From Terrimonas sp. (lineage in GTDB: Bacteria; Bacteroidota; Bacteroidia; Chitinophagales; Chitinophagaceae): 64,000 bases of DNA. The stretch covers positions 1 to 64,000 of the forward strand of contig NZ_QCZJ01000024.1 in assembly GCF_003075435.1 (NCBI RefSeq), given 5' to 3'. Shown piece after piece: positions 43,798 to 52,091 of the stretch. The notes under the pieces were generated by a model that made no database searches, was not told where the DNA came from, and saw nothing but the letters and a program-made list of their open reading frames with translations. Position 1 is the stretch's first letter; each line of letters opens with the position of its first letter. The translations under genes and the position numbers were made by a program.

Positions 43798-44792
43798 TAT
43801 CTCTGCATTCCCACCAACTTCTTCAATGCTCCCAATGCTTTTCCGCTTTCCAGGCTTTCTACCGCCGCAAGATACGCATCATTATAGTTTTTGTAAGCGC
43901 CTGTACAATGTAATGCCATCGCTGCATTTGCAAAAACTACTGCATTTTGTGCCCAGGTGCCTTCGCCATTTAATATCGTCATGAACATTTTTGCCGCTTC
44001 CTCCACCGTGTTTCCTCCATATATATCCATGGCCGCTACCATTCGCTTGCCCAATTGTTCAGGTGTCATTATCCATTCGCCTTCGTTGGTGATCACTTTG
44101 GTGTCATTGGTCAGCGAAATTTCATCATAGCCATCAAGACCGTGTATGATGGTAAAAGGCTTGCCTGTCTGTTGTAAAAGATAGTTATATATTCTGCCCA
44201 TCTCCAGGTTATACACACCAACCAATTGATATGCAGGCCGGGCCGGGTTCACCATCGGTCCAAGCATATTAAAAAAAGTCCGGATACCTAAATTTTTCCT
44301 GATAGCACCAACAGCTTTTAATGCCGGGTGAAATAAAGGCGCATGCAGAAAACATATATTAGCCTCTTCAATTTCTCTTTTCAGGTCATCAGTTCCTGAT
44401 TTAAACCTGTAGCCTATTTGCTCCATTACGTTTGACGCGCCGCTTACAGAAGTAGCGCCGTAGTTACCATGCTTGGCAACTTTATGTCCTGCACCTGCAA
44501 CAACAAAACATGACAGCGTAGAAATATTAAAGGTATTTTTACCATCGCCGCCGGTGCCAACTATATCAACCACATTGTATTCATCAACCGGCACTGGCAC
44601 ACATAGCTCCAGCAATGCATCCGCAAAGCCCTGTAATTCATCAATGGTAATGGTACGCATGAGGTATACTGTAACAAAAGAAGTAACCTCACTTTCGTTA
44701 TATGCTCCTTTGGAAATATTTAACAACACTTCTTTTGCCTGCTGGCGGGAGAGTGTTTTGTATTCAAAAAGGTATTGTAATATCTTCTTCAT
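43797..44792 (-). CDS. trpD: Anthranilate phosphoribosyltransferase
   Basis: A 331-residue enzyme that attaches phosphoribose from PRPP to anthranilate. The PRPP loop GTGGDGKNTFNIST (about 81-94), the KHGNYGATSVSGASNVMEQIG stretch (105-125) and a conserved Arg in the anthranilate site are present. Length is normal. It is followed by a repeat tract and preceded by the GxxExxY fragment. Confidence 0.96.
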   Translation of the reverse strand: MKKILQYLFEYKTLSRQQAKEVLLNISKGAYNESEVTSFVTVYLMRTITIDELQGFADALLELCVPVPVDEYNVVDIVGTGGDGKNTFNISTLSCFVVAGAGHKVAKHGNYGATSVSGASNVMEQIGYRFKSGTDDLKREIEEANICFLHAPLFHPALKAVGAIRKNLGIRTFFNMLGPMVNPARPAYQLVGVYNLEMGRIYNYLLQQTGKPFTIIHGLDGYDEISLTNDTKVITNEGEWIMTPEQLGKRMVAAMDIYGGNTVEEAAKMFMTILNGEGTWAQNAVVFANAAMALHCTGAYKNYNDAYLAAVESLESGKALGALKKLVGMQR

Positions 44793-44845
44793 AACTGGGA
44801 TTGTGAGATTAATGTGATTTTGGGATATTGGATTAAATATTTAAT

Positions 44846-45073
44846 CTAATGGTGGCTTACAAAAAAATCAACTCTTCTGCTTCCTACTTTTTGACTCATA
44901 CAGTATACATCCATATTAAATTCTCTTTCAAACGAAAGTCCAAGTGCTCTTAATTCAAGCGCCAGTGCTCTTTGATAAATCACTTCGGGAAAGCCATTGC
45001 CAAGCGTATTGTGTATTCTTAAACATGCTCCTATTATTTTTTCGGTGATATCACCATATTTATATTCCGGCAT
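44846..45073 (-). pseudogene. Truncated GxxExxY-family protein
   Basis: A 75-codon frame whose N-terminus matches the GxxExxY family: ITEKIIGACLRIHNTLGNGFPEVIYQRALALELR (the GFPEVIY motif) and a REFNMDVY segment. Intact members are about 120-130 residues with a C-terminal half containing VELKA, a nuclease-fold-like motif. Here the frame stops after RVDFFV, SHH, and no continuation is seen in any frame of the next ~100 bp. Inserted between trpG and trpD, this is probably a decayed guest gene. Function of the family is unknown. Confidence 0.75.
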
Positions 45074-45075
45074 TT

Positions 45076-45186
45076 TTCATGGGTTTAGCGTTAATATCAT
45101 GTATTGATTTTATACATTCTTATCTCAAAAAAATTATCAAATCATCTCACTCACCCCAATCATCCTACACATCTCACTCATCTCAT
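45076..45186. repeat. ATCTCACTCA word-repeat tract upstream of the GxxExxY fragment
   Basis: Between trpG and the fragment, words such as CATCTCACTCA, ATCATCCTACACATCTCACTCA and TCATCTCATTCATCTCAGT repeat with variation (about 45142-45197, running into the trpG 3' end). A different vocabulary from the other tracts but the same style. Confidence 0.6.
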
Positions 45187-45771
45187 TCATCTCAGTCCAA
45201 GCCAGTTCCTCATAATCGCCTCTCCATCCGGCGTCAATACACTCTCCGGGTGGAATTGCACACCCTGTACATCATATTTCTTATGCTGCAATGCCATAAT
45301 AAAATTGTTTTCATCTCTTGCCGTTACTTCAAGCTCTCCGGGAAAACTTTCATCTGCCACCACCCATGAATGGTAGCGGCCAACATCAATCGTATCACTC
45401 AAGCCGGCAAACAATCCGCTTCTTTTGCCACTATTATCTGTGGCTATATATACCGGTAATGACACGCCATGATATACAGTACTCAAATTGATCAGCTTAC
45501 CACCAAATGCTTGGACTATTGCCTGGTGGCCAAGACAAACACCGAGTATTGATTTTTTTGCAGCATATTCTTTTATCAAAGGCAATAATAATCCTGCTTC
45601 TTCAGGTATGCCGGGACCCGGTGAGAGAATAATCTTATCATATTCGTCAACTTTCTCAAGACTGATCTGGTCGTTACGATATACATCTACTTTCTGGTGC
45701 AATATCTTTTCTACAAGATGTACCAGGTTATAGGTAAAGGAATCATAATTATCAAAAACCAATATTTTCAT
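45187..45771 (-). CDS. trpG: Anthranilate synthase glutamine amidotransferase subunit
   Basis: A 194-residue class I amidotransferase that supplies ammonia to TrpE. Cys 79 (LGVCLGHQ), His 173 and Glu 175 (FHPES) make the triad; NYDSFTYN is the N-terminal signature. It may also serve folate synthesis (PabA), as in many bacteria. It follows trpE by 67 bp of AAGGTGTAGGG-type words. Confidence 0.95.
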   Translation of the reverse strand: MKILVFDNYDSFTYNLVHLVEKILHQKVDVYRNDQISLEKVDEYDKIILSPGPGIPEEAGLLLPLIKEYAAKKSILGVCLGHQAIVQAFGGKLINLSTVYHGVSLPVYIATDNSGKRSGLFAGLSDTIDVGRYHSWVVADESFPGELEVTARDENNFIMALQHKKYDVQGVQFHPESVLTPDGEAIMRNWLGLR

Positions 45772-45838
45772 TGCTGTAAACTTTAAAGTAAGGTGTATGG
45801 TATAAGGTGTAGGGCATAAGGTGTAAAAATTTCAAATC

Positions 45839-47275
45839 TCAAATCCCTTCCGCCATCTCCACCGCTTTCTTCAGCGCGTTCAACTTATTATTTACTTCCT
45901 GTAATTCGCTTTCCGGTTTTGATGCAGCTACCACACCGGCGCCGGCCTGCGATATAAGCGTATTATGCCTGCTGAGGAAAGTGCGTATCATAATAGCGTG
46001 ATTACAACTCCCGTTAAAGCCCATAAAACCTATTGCGCCGCCATAATAACTTCTTGCCGTTGATTCATAGCTATCTATTAACTGCATGGCTTTGAATTTT
46101 GGCGCGCCGCTTAATGTACCTGCAGGAAAAGTTGTTGCCAGTAATAAAAAAGGATTTGTTCCAGGTTTTACATTCCCGTTTACTTCGCTCACCAAATGAA
46201 TTACGTGAGAGTAATACTGCACCTGGCGATAATGTTTCACTTTAACTTCATCACATAAACGGCTCAGATCATTACGTGCCAGGTCAACCAGCATCACATG
46301 CTCCGCGTTTTCTTTTGCATCGTTCAATAGTCTTTCCGCTGCCTGCTGGTCTGTTTCATCATCACCTGTTCTTTTAAAGGTGCCGGCAATAGGATGCACA
46401 ACAGCTTTCCCGTTTTTTATGATCAACTGGCTTTCGGGCGATGAACCAAGCAGTTTATAATCTCCATAATCAAAATAAAAAAGATAAGGTGATGGATTGA
46501 TATTGCGCAATGCCCTGTACACATTGAACTCATCACCGGTAAATTTTTGCTCAAAGCGACGGCTTAATACAATCTGGAAAACATCACCGCGATAACAGCT
46601 TTGTATTCCTTTTTTCACCATTGCTATATAATCATCATCCGTCATGTTAGAGGTTTCTTCTCCCTTGATTTTAAAAGGAAATACGGGAACATCTTTACTC
46701 CTGATTAAAGATTCAATAACAGCTATATCACTTTGCAACCCTTCAATCTCATTTTCGCAGATATACATTTCGCTTTTAAAATGATTGATGGCTATAACGT
46801 ACTGGTATAAACGATATCGCATCAGCGGAATGCCTTTATCATCAGCAGCCCTGCCGGTTTCAAACTTCTTTTTTTCATTAAATTTTATACTGTCAAAAAA
46901 CTGCACGGCGTCAAAAGTGGTATAACCATATAAGCCCTGTACAAGAGCCGCTATTTTTTCTTTGGACGGTTCTACCTCAAACCGCTGCATAAAACCCCAG
47001 AGAATACCGGGTACTTCCGAGGGGTTGGCAATAGAAAGTTTTTCAGGTTTTTGGTTGGGCAACTTAAACTCAACAGAGGAAGTGTTTGTTATTTCCATGC
47101 CGGCAATAGCATTTATACCAATAAAGGAGTAACTGTTTTCAGCCGCATGATAGTCGGTGCTTTCAAGCAAAACCGTATCTCTGAAACGGTCTCTCACCCT
47201 CAGGTATATACCTACCGGTGTATGCACATCTGAAAGCATTTTTCTGCAATTGGTTCTTATGGCGATCTTCTTCAT
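45839..47275 (-). CDS. trpE: Anthranilate synthase component I
   Basis: A 478-residue chorismate-utilising enzyme, first of the tryptophan branch. The Trp feedback motif LLES is at 36-39, and the catalytic C-terminal half has GDVFQIVLSRRF near 229, HPIAGTFKRTGDD near 290 and TFPAGTLSGAPKFKAMQLI near 380. Length is slightly below E. coli TrpE. It is the first gene of the minus-strand cluster and has an attenuator upstream with a leader peptide. Confidence 0.97.
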   Translation of the reverse strand: MKKIAIRTNCRKMLSDVHTPVGIYLRVRDRFRDTVLLESTDYHAAENSYSFIGINAIAGMEITNTSSVEFKLPNQKPEKLSIANPSEVPGILWGFMQRFEVEPSKEKIAALVQGLYGYTTFDAVQFFDSIKFNEKKKFETGRAADDKGIPLMRYRLYQYVIAINHFKSEMYICENEIEGLQSDIAVIESLIRSKDVPVFPFKIKGEETSNMTDDDYIAMVKKGIQSCYRGDVFQIVLSRRFEQKFTGDEFNVYRALRNINPSPYLFYFDYGDYKLLGSSPESQLIIKNGKAVVHPIAGTFKRTGDDETDQQAAERLLNDAKENAEHVMLVDLARNDLSRLCDEVKVKHYRQVQYYSHVIHLVSEVNGNVKPGTNPFLLLATTFPAGTLSGAPKFKAMQLIDSYESTARSYYGGAIGFMGFNGSCNHAIMIRTFLSRHNTLISQAGAGVVAASKPESELQEVNNKLNALKKAVEMAEGI

Positions 47276-47301
47276 ATTAAAATTTACCAGTGATAGTCAA
47301 C

Positions 47302-47327
47302 AAAAAACCCCGGATGAACCGGGGCTT
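47302..47327 (-). terminator. trp attenuator terminator
   Basis: On the minus strand CCCCGG (47324-47319) and CCGGGG (47313-47308) form a 6-bp GC stem with a 5-nt loop, followed by six T (47307-47302). It is 26 bp before the trpE start. The 5' arm, AAGCCCC (47327-47321), can instead pair with GGGGCTT (47373-47367) in the leader, which is the antiterminator. Confidence 0.88.
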
Positions 47328-47362
47328 AATATTATAAAGTAGTAATAAATACAATACCAGCA

Positions 47363-47425
47363 TTACAAGCCCCTGAGAGAGTTTGTATGCCACCACCAAT
47401 ATTTATTTACTGTATTATTTCTCAT
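47363..47425 (-). CDS. trpL: trp operon leader peptide with three consecutive Trp codons
   Basis: A 20-codon gene on the minus strand, ATG at 47425, TAA at 47365-47363, too short for ordinary gene calling. Residues 10-12 are three consecutive Trp codons (TGG TGG TGG, 47398-47390), preceded by Tyr and followed by HTNSLRGL. The last codons AGG GGC TTG contain the GGGGCTT antiterminator strand. Model: if charged tRNA-Trp is scarce, the ribosome stalls on the Trp codons, leaving GGGGCTT free to pair with AAGCCCC and preventing the terminator; if Trp is plentiful, the ribosome reaches the stop codon, masks GGGGCTT, and the terminator forms, switching trpE and following genes off. Confidence 0.88.
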   Translation of the reverse strand: MRNNTVNKYWWWHTNSLRGL

Positions 47426-47523
47426 TGCGGGCACAAATATTCGATGCTTTTTTGATAAAAAAAAATTTTTGACTTACTTTTTCAGAATTATTTACTGCTT
47501 CATTCAATATAATCATCCCTAAC
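47426..47523 (-). promoter_or_regulatory. trp promoter region
   Basis: AATATTTG (47441-47434, minus strand) is a one-mismatch -7 box and lies 8 bases upstream of the leader peptide ATG, so the leader mRNA would have only a few bases before its start codon. Upstream is a run of T/A with no clear -33. The divergent acyltransferase-like gene starts at 47524, so both promoters share this region. Confidence 0.4.
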
Positions 47524-48612
47524 ATGCTTCCAAAAAGATTACAATCATTAGATTTTTTACGTGGTTTTATAATGGTGCTGCTTGCGCTGGAAAGCGCCGG
47601 ATTATACAGTATCATGTCACACAATTCTGAAGGTTCATGGTTTCATAACATTGCTGTGCAATTTCACCACCACCAGTGGAACGGATTGCATTTCTGGGAT
47701 TTGATACAACCAGGCTTCATGTTTATTGCAGGTACGGCAATGGCATATTCCATACATAGTCAACAGCAAAAAGGCATACCCTGGTCGCAATCTTTTCGTA
47801 AAGCACTGAAAAGAAGTGGCTGGTTGTTTTTTTGGGGTGTGTTGAATTATGCTGTAAGGAAAAGCGGGCTTTCGTTTGAGCTATGGAATGTGCTCACGCA
47901 ACTTTCGTTTACAATGCTTGTAGCATTCCTGATCTTCAGATTTTCCTATAGCACGCAAATTGCAATATCAATAGGTATATTGTTGTTGACAGAAATATTA
48001 TATCGCTTTACCCATGTACCGGGATTTGACCAGCCGTTTACTGACCAGCAAAATTTTGGCAATTATGTTGATCTGTTACTGATGAATAAAATAAATAAAG
48101 GTGGATGGGTAGCCATCAACTGTTTACCTACGGCCGTACACACTATTGCCGGCGCGCTTGCAGGTAAGCTGCTGCTGAGTAACGATACCCGTAAGGTGAG
48201 CAGGTTAGTGTTATGGGGTATTATTACGCTTGCAGCGGGTTTTGCGTTAGACTGGCTTCACATTACACCCATCATCAAAAAAATAGCGACAACTTCATTT
48301 ACGCTGGCATCATTAGGCTGGTGTTTGCTGGCACTGGCTTTTTGTTATTGGTGGATTGATATTAAGAATCATCGTAAATACCTTTTCTTTTTCACCGTGG
48401 TGGGAATGAACTCCATTTTTATTTACCTGTTTTTTGAAATTGTAGGCGACAGGTGGTTTAATGATTATGTTGGCGCAGTTACCAACGGATTGATGAGCAT
48501 GGCACACTTCCCTCCATTACTAATGGACCTGGTAACCTGTTTCACTATTTTCGGGCTTGAGTGGGGGTTATGTTATTTCCTGTATAAGAAGAAGATTTTT
48601 TTCAGGTTGTAA
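47524..48612 (+). CDS. HGSNAT-like (DUF5009/DUF1624-type) membrane acyltransferase
   Basis: A 362-residue inner-membrane protein with about ten helices, similar to heparan-alpha-glucosaminide N-acetyltransferase-like proteins of Bacteroidota. RLQSLDFLRGFIMVLLALE (N-terminal, DxLRG motif), an HHHQWNGLHFWDLIQPGFMFIAGTAMAYS stretch around 48-77 with catalytic-like His, and polar IKNHRKYLFFF motifs are seen. It probably moves acetyl groups across the membrane onto a sugar. The substrate is unknown. It starts only ~98 bp from the trp leader. Confidence 0.82.
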   Translation: MLPKRLQSLDFLRGFIMVLLALESAGLYSIMSHNSEGSWFHNIAVQFHHHQWNGLHFWDLIQPGFMFIAGTAMAYSIHSQQQKGIPWSQSFRKALKRSGWLFFWGVLNYAVRKSGLSFELWNVLTQLSFTMLVAFLIFRFSYSTQIAISIGILLLTEILYRFTHVPGFDQPFTDQQNFGNYVDLLLMNKINKGGWVAINCLPTAVHTIAGALAGKLLLSNDTRKVSRLVLWGIITLAAGFALDWLHITPIIKKIATTSFTLASLGWCLLALAFCYWWIDIKNHRKYLFFFTVVGMNSIFIYLFFEIVGDRWFNDYVGAVTNGLMSMAHFPPLLMDLVTCFTIFGLEWGLCYFLYKKKIFFRL

Positions 48613-48701
48613 TGGATGCTTCAACTGTTATTATATTACAAATAGCAATAACTCCAAATAACAAATGAAATGATGTAATTTGCGGCATTTATTTTTTATA
48701 A

Positions 48702-49298
48702 ATGAAAATTGATTTTAAAAAATACAGCGATGGTCTGGTTCCTGCCATTGTACAGGATAATGAAACCATGAAAGTGCTGATGCTCGGTTTTATGAATGAG
48801 GCTGCATGGAATACTACTATGCAAACAGGTAAAGTAACCTTTTTCAGCAGGAGCAAAAAAAGGCTCTGGACAAAAGGAGAAGAGAGTGGCAATTTCCTTG
48901 AATTGAAATCTGCCGCAGTAGATTGTGACAACGATACTTTATTGATAAAAGCGCATCCGCTTGGCCCGGTTTGCCATACTGGTGCAGATACCTGCTGGGA
49001 TGAAAAAAATCATAAAGATGATTTCCTGTATTACCTGGAAGGTATAATTGAATTGCGTAAAAAAGCCTCTCCCGATGAATCGTATGTAGCTAAACTTTTT
49101 ACAAAAGGTATCAATAAAATAGCGCAAAAAGTAGGAGAGGAAGCTGTAGAAACAGTAATTGAAGCAAAGGATAATAATGAAGAGCTGTTTCTGAATGAAT
49201 CAGCTGATCTGTTGTTTCACTATCTTATATTGCTGAATGCGAAGGGGTACAGGCTGAAAGATATTGTAGCAGTGCTTGAAAAGCGTCATTCAAAATAA
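48702..49298 (+). CDS. hisIE: Bifunctional phosphoribosyl-AMP cyclohydrolase / phosphoribosyl-ATP pyrophosphatase HisIE
   Basis: A 198-residue fusion. HisI half (about 1-105): SRSKKRLWTKGEESGNFLEL and the zinc-ligand stretch DCDNDTLLIKAHPLGPVCHTGADTCW. HisE half (about 108-196): KKASPDESYVAKLFTKGINKIAQKVGEEAVETVIEAKDNNEELFLNESADLLFHYL, with the Glu-rich Mg site EEAVE and ESAD. Works in steps 2 and 3 of histidine synthesis. It is on the opposite strand and 11 kb from hisF, so the his pathway is scattered. Confidence 0.95.
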   Translation: MKIDFKKYSDGLVPAIVQDNETMKVLMLGFMNEAAWNTTMQTGKVTFFSRSKKRLWTKGEESGNFLELKSAAVDCDNDTLLIKAHPLGPVCHTGADTCWDEKNHKDDFLYYLEGIIELRKKASPDESYVAKLFTKGINKIAQKVGEEAVETVIEAKDNNEELFLNESADLLFHYLILLNAKGYRLKDIVAVLEKRHSK

Positions 49299-49300
49299 AA

Positions 49301-49330
49301 AATCCCCCGATAATTTACCGGGGGATTTTT
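49301..49330. terminator. Bidirectional terminator between hisIE and the DUF2911 gene
   Basis: AATCCCCCG (49301-49309) and CGGGGGATT (49319-49327) are a perfect 9-bp GC-rich stem with T-tracts on both strands, between convergent genes. Confidence 0.9.
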
Positions 49331-49344
49331 CTATAAAAAGAATA

Positions 49345-49863
49345 TTACTTCACGGCAAAATCTGTCTTTGTATCTCCCCATAATAAACTCACTTTACCAT
49401 CTTTGTCAATATTAATGGTAAATGTTTCTGTAAAAGCAGGTGCTTTACTAACAGGTACTTTCACACGTAGCACATCATCAGCCTCATTGTATTTAAATGC
49501 ACCCCATTGTTTCCATGTTTTGTTAAAGATGATGGTCCATTCCTGATCACCGGCAATGGTAAATAAACCATATTTTCCGGCAGGCAGTTTTTGACCTTCA
49601 ACAGTAATGTCTTTATCGGTTTCAAATACAGTTGCTTCGTTAGCGCCTGTACGCCAAACCTTACCTGGTAATGGTTCAAGGTCTTTACCGATTGTTCTGC
49701 CTTTTACAGATGGCTGGCTATAATTAATAGTAATTGTAGCGCCTGAAGTAATTGTTTCAGATGCTTTGGCCGGAGGGCTTGCAGGTTTCTTATCCTGGGC
49801 GCAGGCTACACCTGCAATAAGCATCGTTGCCGCTACCAAGGGCATAAAAAGAGATCTTTTCAT
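49345..49863 (-). CDS. DUF2911 exported protein
   Basis: A 172-residue secreted protein (signal peptide about 1-22, ending VACAQ; the Cys 21 could also be lipidated). The DUF2911 domain is clear: SATITINYSQPSVKGRTIG-like at about 40-58, VWRTGANEATVFETDKDI (about 68-86) and LPAGKYGLFTIAGDQEWTIIFNKTWKQWGAFKYN (about 92-126). Function unknown; a common periplasmic or secreted family in Bacteroidota. Confidence 0.9.
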   Translation of the reverse strand: MKRSLFMPLVAATMLIAGVACAQDKKPASPPAKASETITSGATITINYSQPSVKGRTIGKDLEPLPGKVWRTGANEATVFETDKDITVEGQKLPAGKYGLFTIAGDQEWTIIFNKTWKQWGAFKYNEADDVLRVKVPVSKAPAFTETFTINIDKDGKVSLLWGDTKTDFAVK

Positions 49864-49909
49864 ATTGTTGTAGTTTTAAATATTTAGAAAACAATATTCA
49901 TGCCACCGG

Positions 49910-50638
49910 TTAAATGTGTAGTTGCCGCTTATATAATTGCACTGTATTTTCCAGTCCAAGATATAGCGCATCGCTGATGAGCGCATGCCCTATTGACACT
50001 TCATCTAACCAGGGAATATGTTGTTTGAAAAACTTCAGGTTGTGCAAATCAAGATCATGACCTGCATTTAATCCCAATCCTAAAGCCTTTGCTGTTGTTG
50101 CAGCAGCAAGATATGGAATAACGGACTGCTGCGGGTTGCGTAAAAATGCGCTGGCATATCCTTCGGTATATAGTTCAATCCTGTCTGTGCCGGTAGCAGC
50201 CGCGCCCTCTACCATTTCAACAACAGGATCCACAAAAATTGAAACACGTATTCCTGCTTTTTTGAATACACTGATCATTTCTGTTAAATATGCTTTATTT
50301 TTTATGGTGTCCCATCCGTGGTCGCTGGTAATTTGCCCAAGATCATCAGGAACCAATGTTACCTGGTGTGGCCGGGTTTCAAGCACGAGGTCAATAAATT
50401 TTTGTTCCCTGCAATTACCTTCAATATTGAACTCTGTAGTAATGATTTTTCTTATCTCTCTTACATCGCTGTAGCGGATATGCCTTTCATCGGGGCGGGG
50501 ATGAACCGTTATACCGTCGGCACCAAAGCGCTCAATAGCTACAGCTGATTTTAATACATCGGGATTATTACCACCCCTGCTGTTACGGAGCGTGGCAATT
50601 TTGTTTATGTTTACGGAGAGTTTTGTAGTATGATTCAT
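49910..50638 (-). CDS. pdxJ: Pyridoxine 5'-phosphate synthase PdxJ
   Basis: A 242-residue TIM barrel that closes the pyridine ring from 3-amino-1-hydroxyacetone phosphate and deoxyxylulose 5-phosphate, giving vitamin B6. LSVNINKIATLRNSRGGNNPDV, the GADGITVHPRPDERHI loop (His 46/Arg 48-type catalytic set) and GLGLNAGHDLDL (phosphate site) are present. The ATG at 50638 is preferred to a TTG two codons upstream. Confidence 0.95.
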   Translation of the reverse strand: MNHTTKLSVNINKIATLRNSRGGNNPDVLKSAVAIERFGADGITVHPRPDERHIRYSDVREIRKIITTEFNIEGNCREQKFIDLVLETRPHQVTLVPDDLGQITSDHGWDTIKNKAYLTEMISVFKKAGIRVSIFVDPVVEMVEGAAATGTDRIELYTEGYASAFLRNPQQSVIPYLAAATTAKALGLGLNAGHDLDLHNLKFFKQHIPWLDEVSIGHALISDALYLGLENTVQLYKRQLHI

Positions 50639-50765
50639 AGGCAAATGTACTCCTTATATTTTCTTTTTGTTAAGCCGTAGTATTGAACTGAAATTTGAAT
50701 ATATTTACAAAGGCTAAACAAGGTTTAATTATTGTAAAACGGAGCTGCCTGCTAAAAATTGACTG

Positions 50766-52067
50766 ATGCAATCTATTCAACGACTTCTCAACACATCAAA
50801 ACCATTTTTTATTGCATGGTGCATGCTGGCGGCTTTCGGCACATATTTTTGTATGTATGCCTTCAGGAAACCTTTTAATGCGGGTATATACGAGGGATTA
50901 ACACTTTGGGATATTCATTATAAAACCATCCTCATTATTTCGCAGGTGTTTGGTTATATGTTGTCCAAATTCATGGGCATAAAAGTTATTTCCGAATTGA
51001 AATCAACCAGCCGCACCAAACTTATTATCGGGTTGATCCTTTTTGCGGAAATAGCTTTACTGCTTTTCGGGTTTGTACCGCATCCTTATAATTTTATCTG
51101 CCTTTTCCTCAACGGGCTGCCGCTCGGTATGATATGGGGGATTGTATTCAGCTATCTCGAAGGAAGAAAATTTACAGAGATACTTGCTATAGGTTTAAGT
51201 ATCAGCCTTATTGTTTCATCAGGCATTTTAAAAACATTGTATTTTGACGTAAGAGAATGGTTCCCTTTTGTAAGTGAGTTCTGGATGCCATTTACTATGG
51301 GATTGCTTTTTCTCCCGCTATTTTTTTTATTTGTATGGATGCTATCCGTAATACCTGCTCCGTCGGAGGAAGATATATTGGCAAGAGCGCCGCGGCGTCC
51401 TATGAATAATGAAGATAAAAGAACGGTATTCAGAAATTATGGGCTTGGTGTGTTATGCTATATTATACTGTATACTTTTCTTGCTACGCTCAGGGATTTT
51501 CGCGACAATTTCGCAGTTGAAATATGGAATGAGGTTGATCCTTCATTTAATAAGAATGTATTTACACAAACAGAAGCTATTGCCAGCGTTATTGTGCTGG
51601 CAGCTATAGGAAGCCTTTCAGCGATAAAAAATAATTTCAAAGGCTTCTGGTCGGTAAACAGTATTATAGCCATTGGTTTTCTTATAAGCGGACTGTCTAC
51701 GCTTTTATTCCAGCTGCATAAAATTTCTCCCTTTTTGTGGATGTTTTTATTGGGTACCGGGCTCTTCCTGGCTTATATGCCCATGCAGATCGCGTTATTT
51801 GAACGTATGATCGCTTTTTTCAGGATAAAAGCCAACGCCGGTTTTTTTGTGTATATGTGCGATTCTATAGGTTACCTGGGCAGTGTGGTACTAATGTTGT
51901 ATAAGGAGTTTTTTATGAAAGATCTTCAATGGTCGCTGGTATTAATAAAATTTACATACCTGCAGGCAATACTTTCGCTGGCACTGCTTGCGGTGGCTTG
52001 TATCTTCTTTTTTAAAACCGCGAAAAGAAAAAATATTACAGAAGCCGGTATTATAACCAGCGCATAA
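50766..52067 (+). CDS. DUF5690 MFS-like transporter
   Basis: A 433-residue membrane protein with 11-12 helices of the major facilitator type (DUF5690). RKPFNAGIYEGLTLWDIHYKTILIISQVFGYMLSKFMGI near the N-terminus and LGTGLFLAYMPMQIALFERMIAFFRIKANAGFFVYMCDSIGYLGS near 330-375 are the most conserved parts. It is 24 bp upstream of the PhnW-type transaminase gene, so it is likely a transporter for 2-aminoethylphosphonate or for a related amine; this rests on neighbourhood only. Confidence 0.85.
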   Translation: MQSIQRLLNTSKPFFIAWCMLAAFGTYFCMYAFRKPFNAGIYEGLTLWDIHYKTILIISQVFGYMLSKFMGIKVISELKSTSRTKLIIGLILFAEIALLLFGFVPHPYNFICLFLNGLPLGMIWGIVFSYLEGRKFTEILAIGLSISLIVSSGILKTLYFDVREWFPFVSEFWMPFTMGLLFLPLFFLFVWMLSVIPAPSEEDILARAPRRPMNNEDKRTVFRNYGLGVLCYIILYTFLATLRDFRDNFAVEIWNEVDPSFNKNVFTQTEAIASVIVLAAIGSLSAIKNNFKGFWSVNSIIAIGFLISGLSTLLFQLHKISPFLWMFLLGTGLFLAYMPMQIALFERMIAFFRIKANAGFFVYMCDSIGYLGSVVLMLYKEFFMKDLQWSLVLIKFTYLQAILSLALLAVACIFFFKTAKRKNITEAGIITSA

Positions 52068-52091
52068 ATTTTTAAAATTAAAAAGTTATAT

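Noticed and set aside
44793-44846. Possible frameshift restoring the GxxExxY C-terminus
   Set aside because: I read the following ~100 bases in all three frames and saw no VELKA or NYLEAY-type continuation, so a deletion is more likely.
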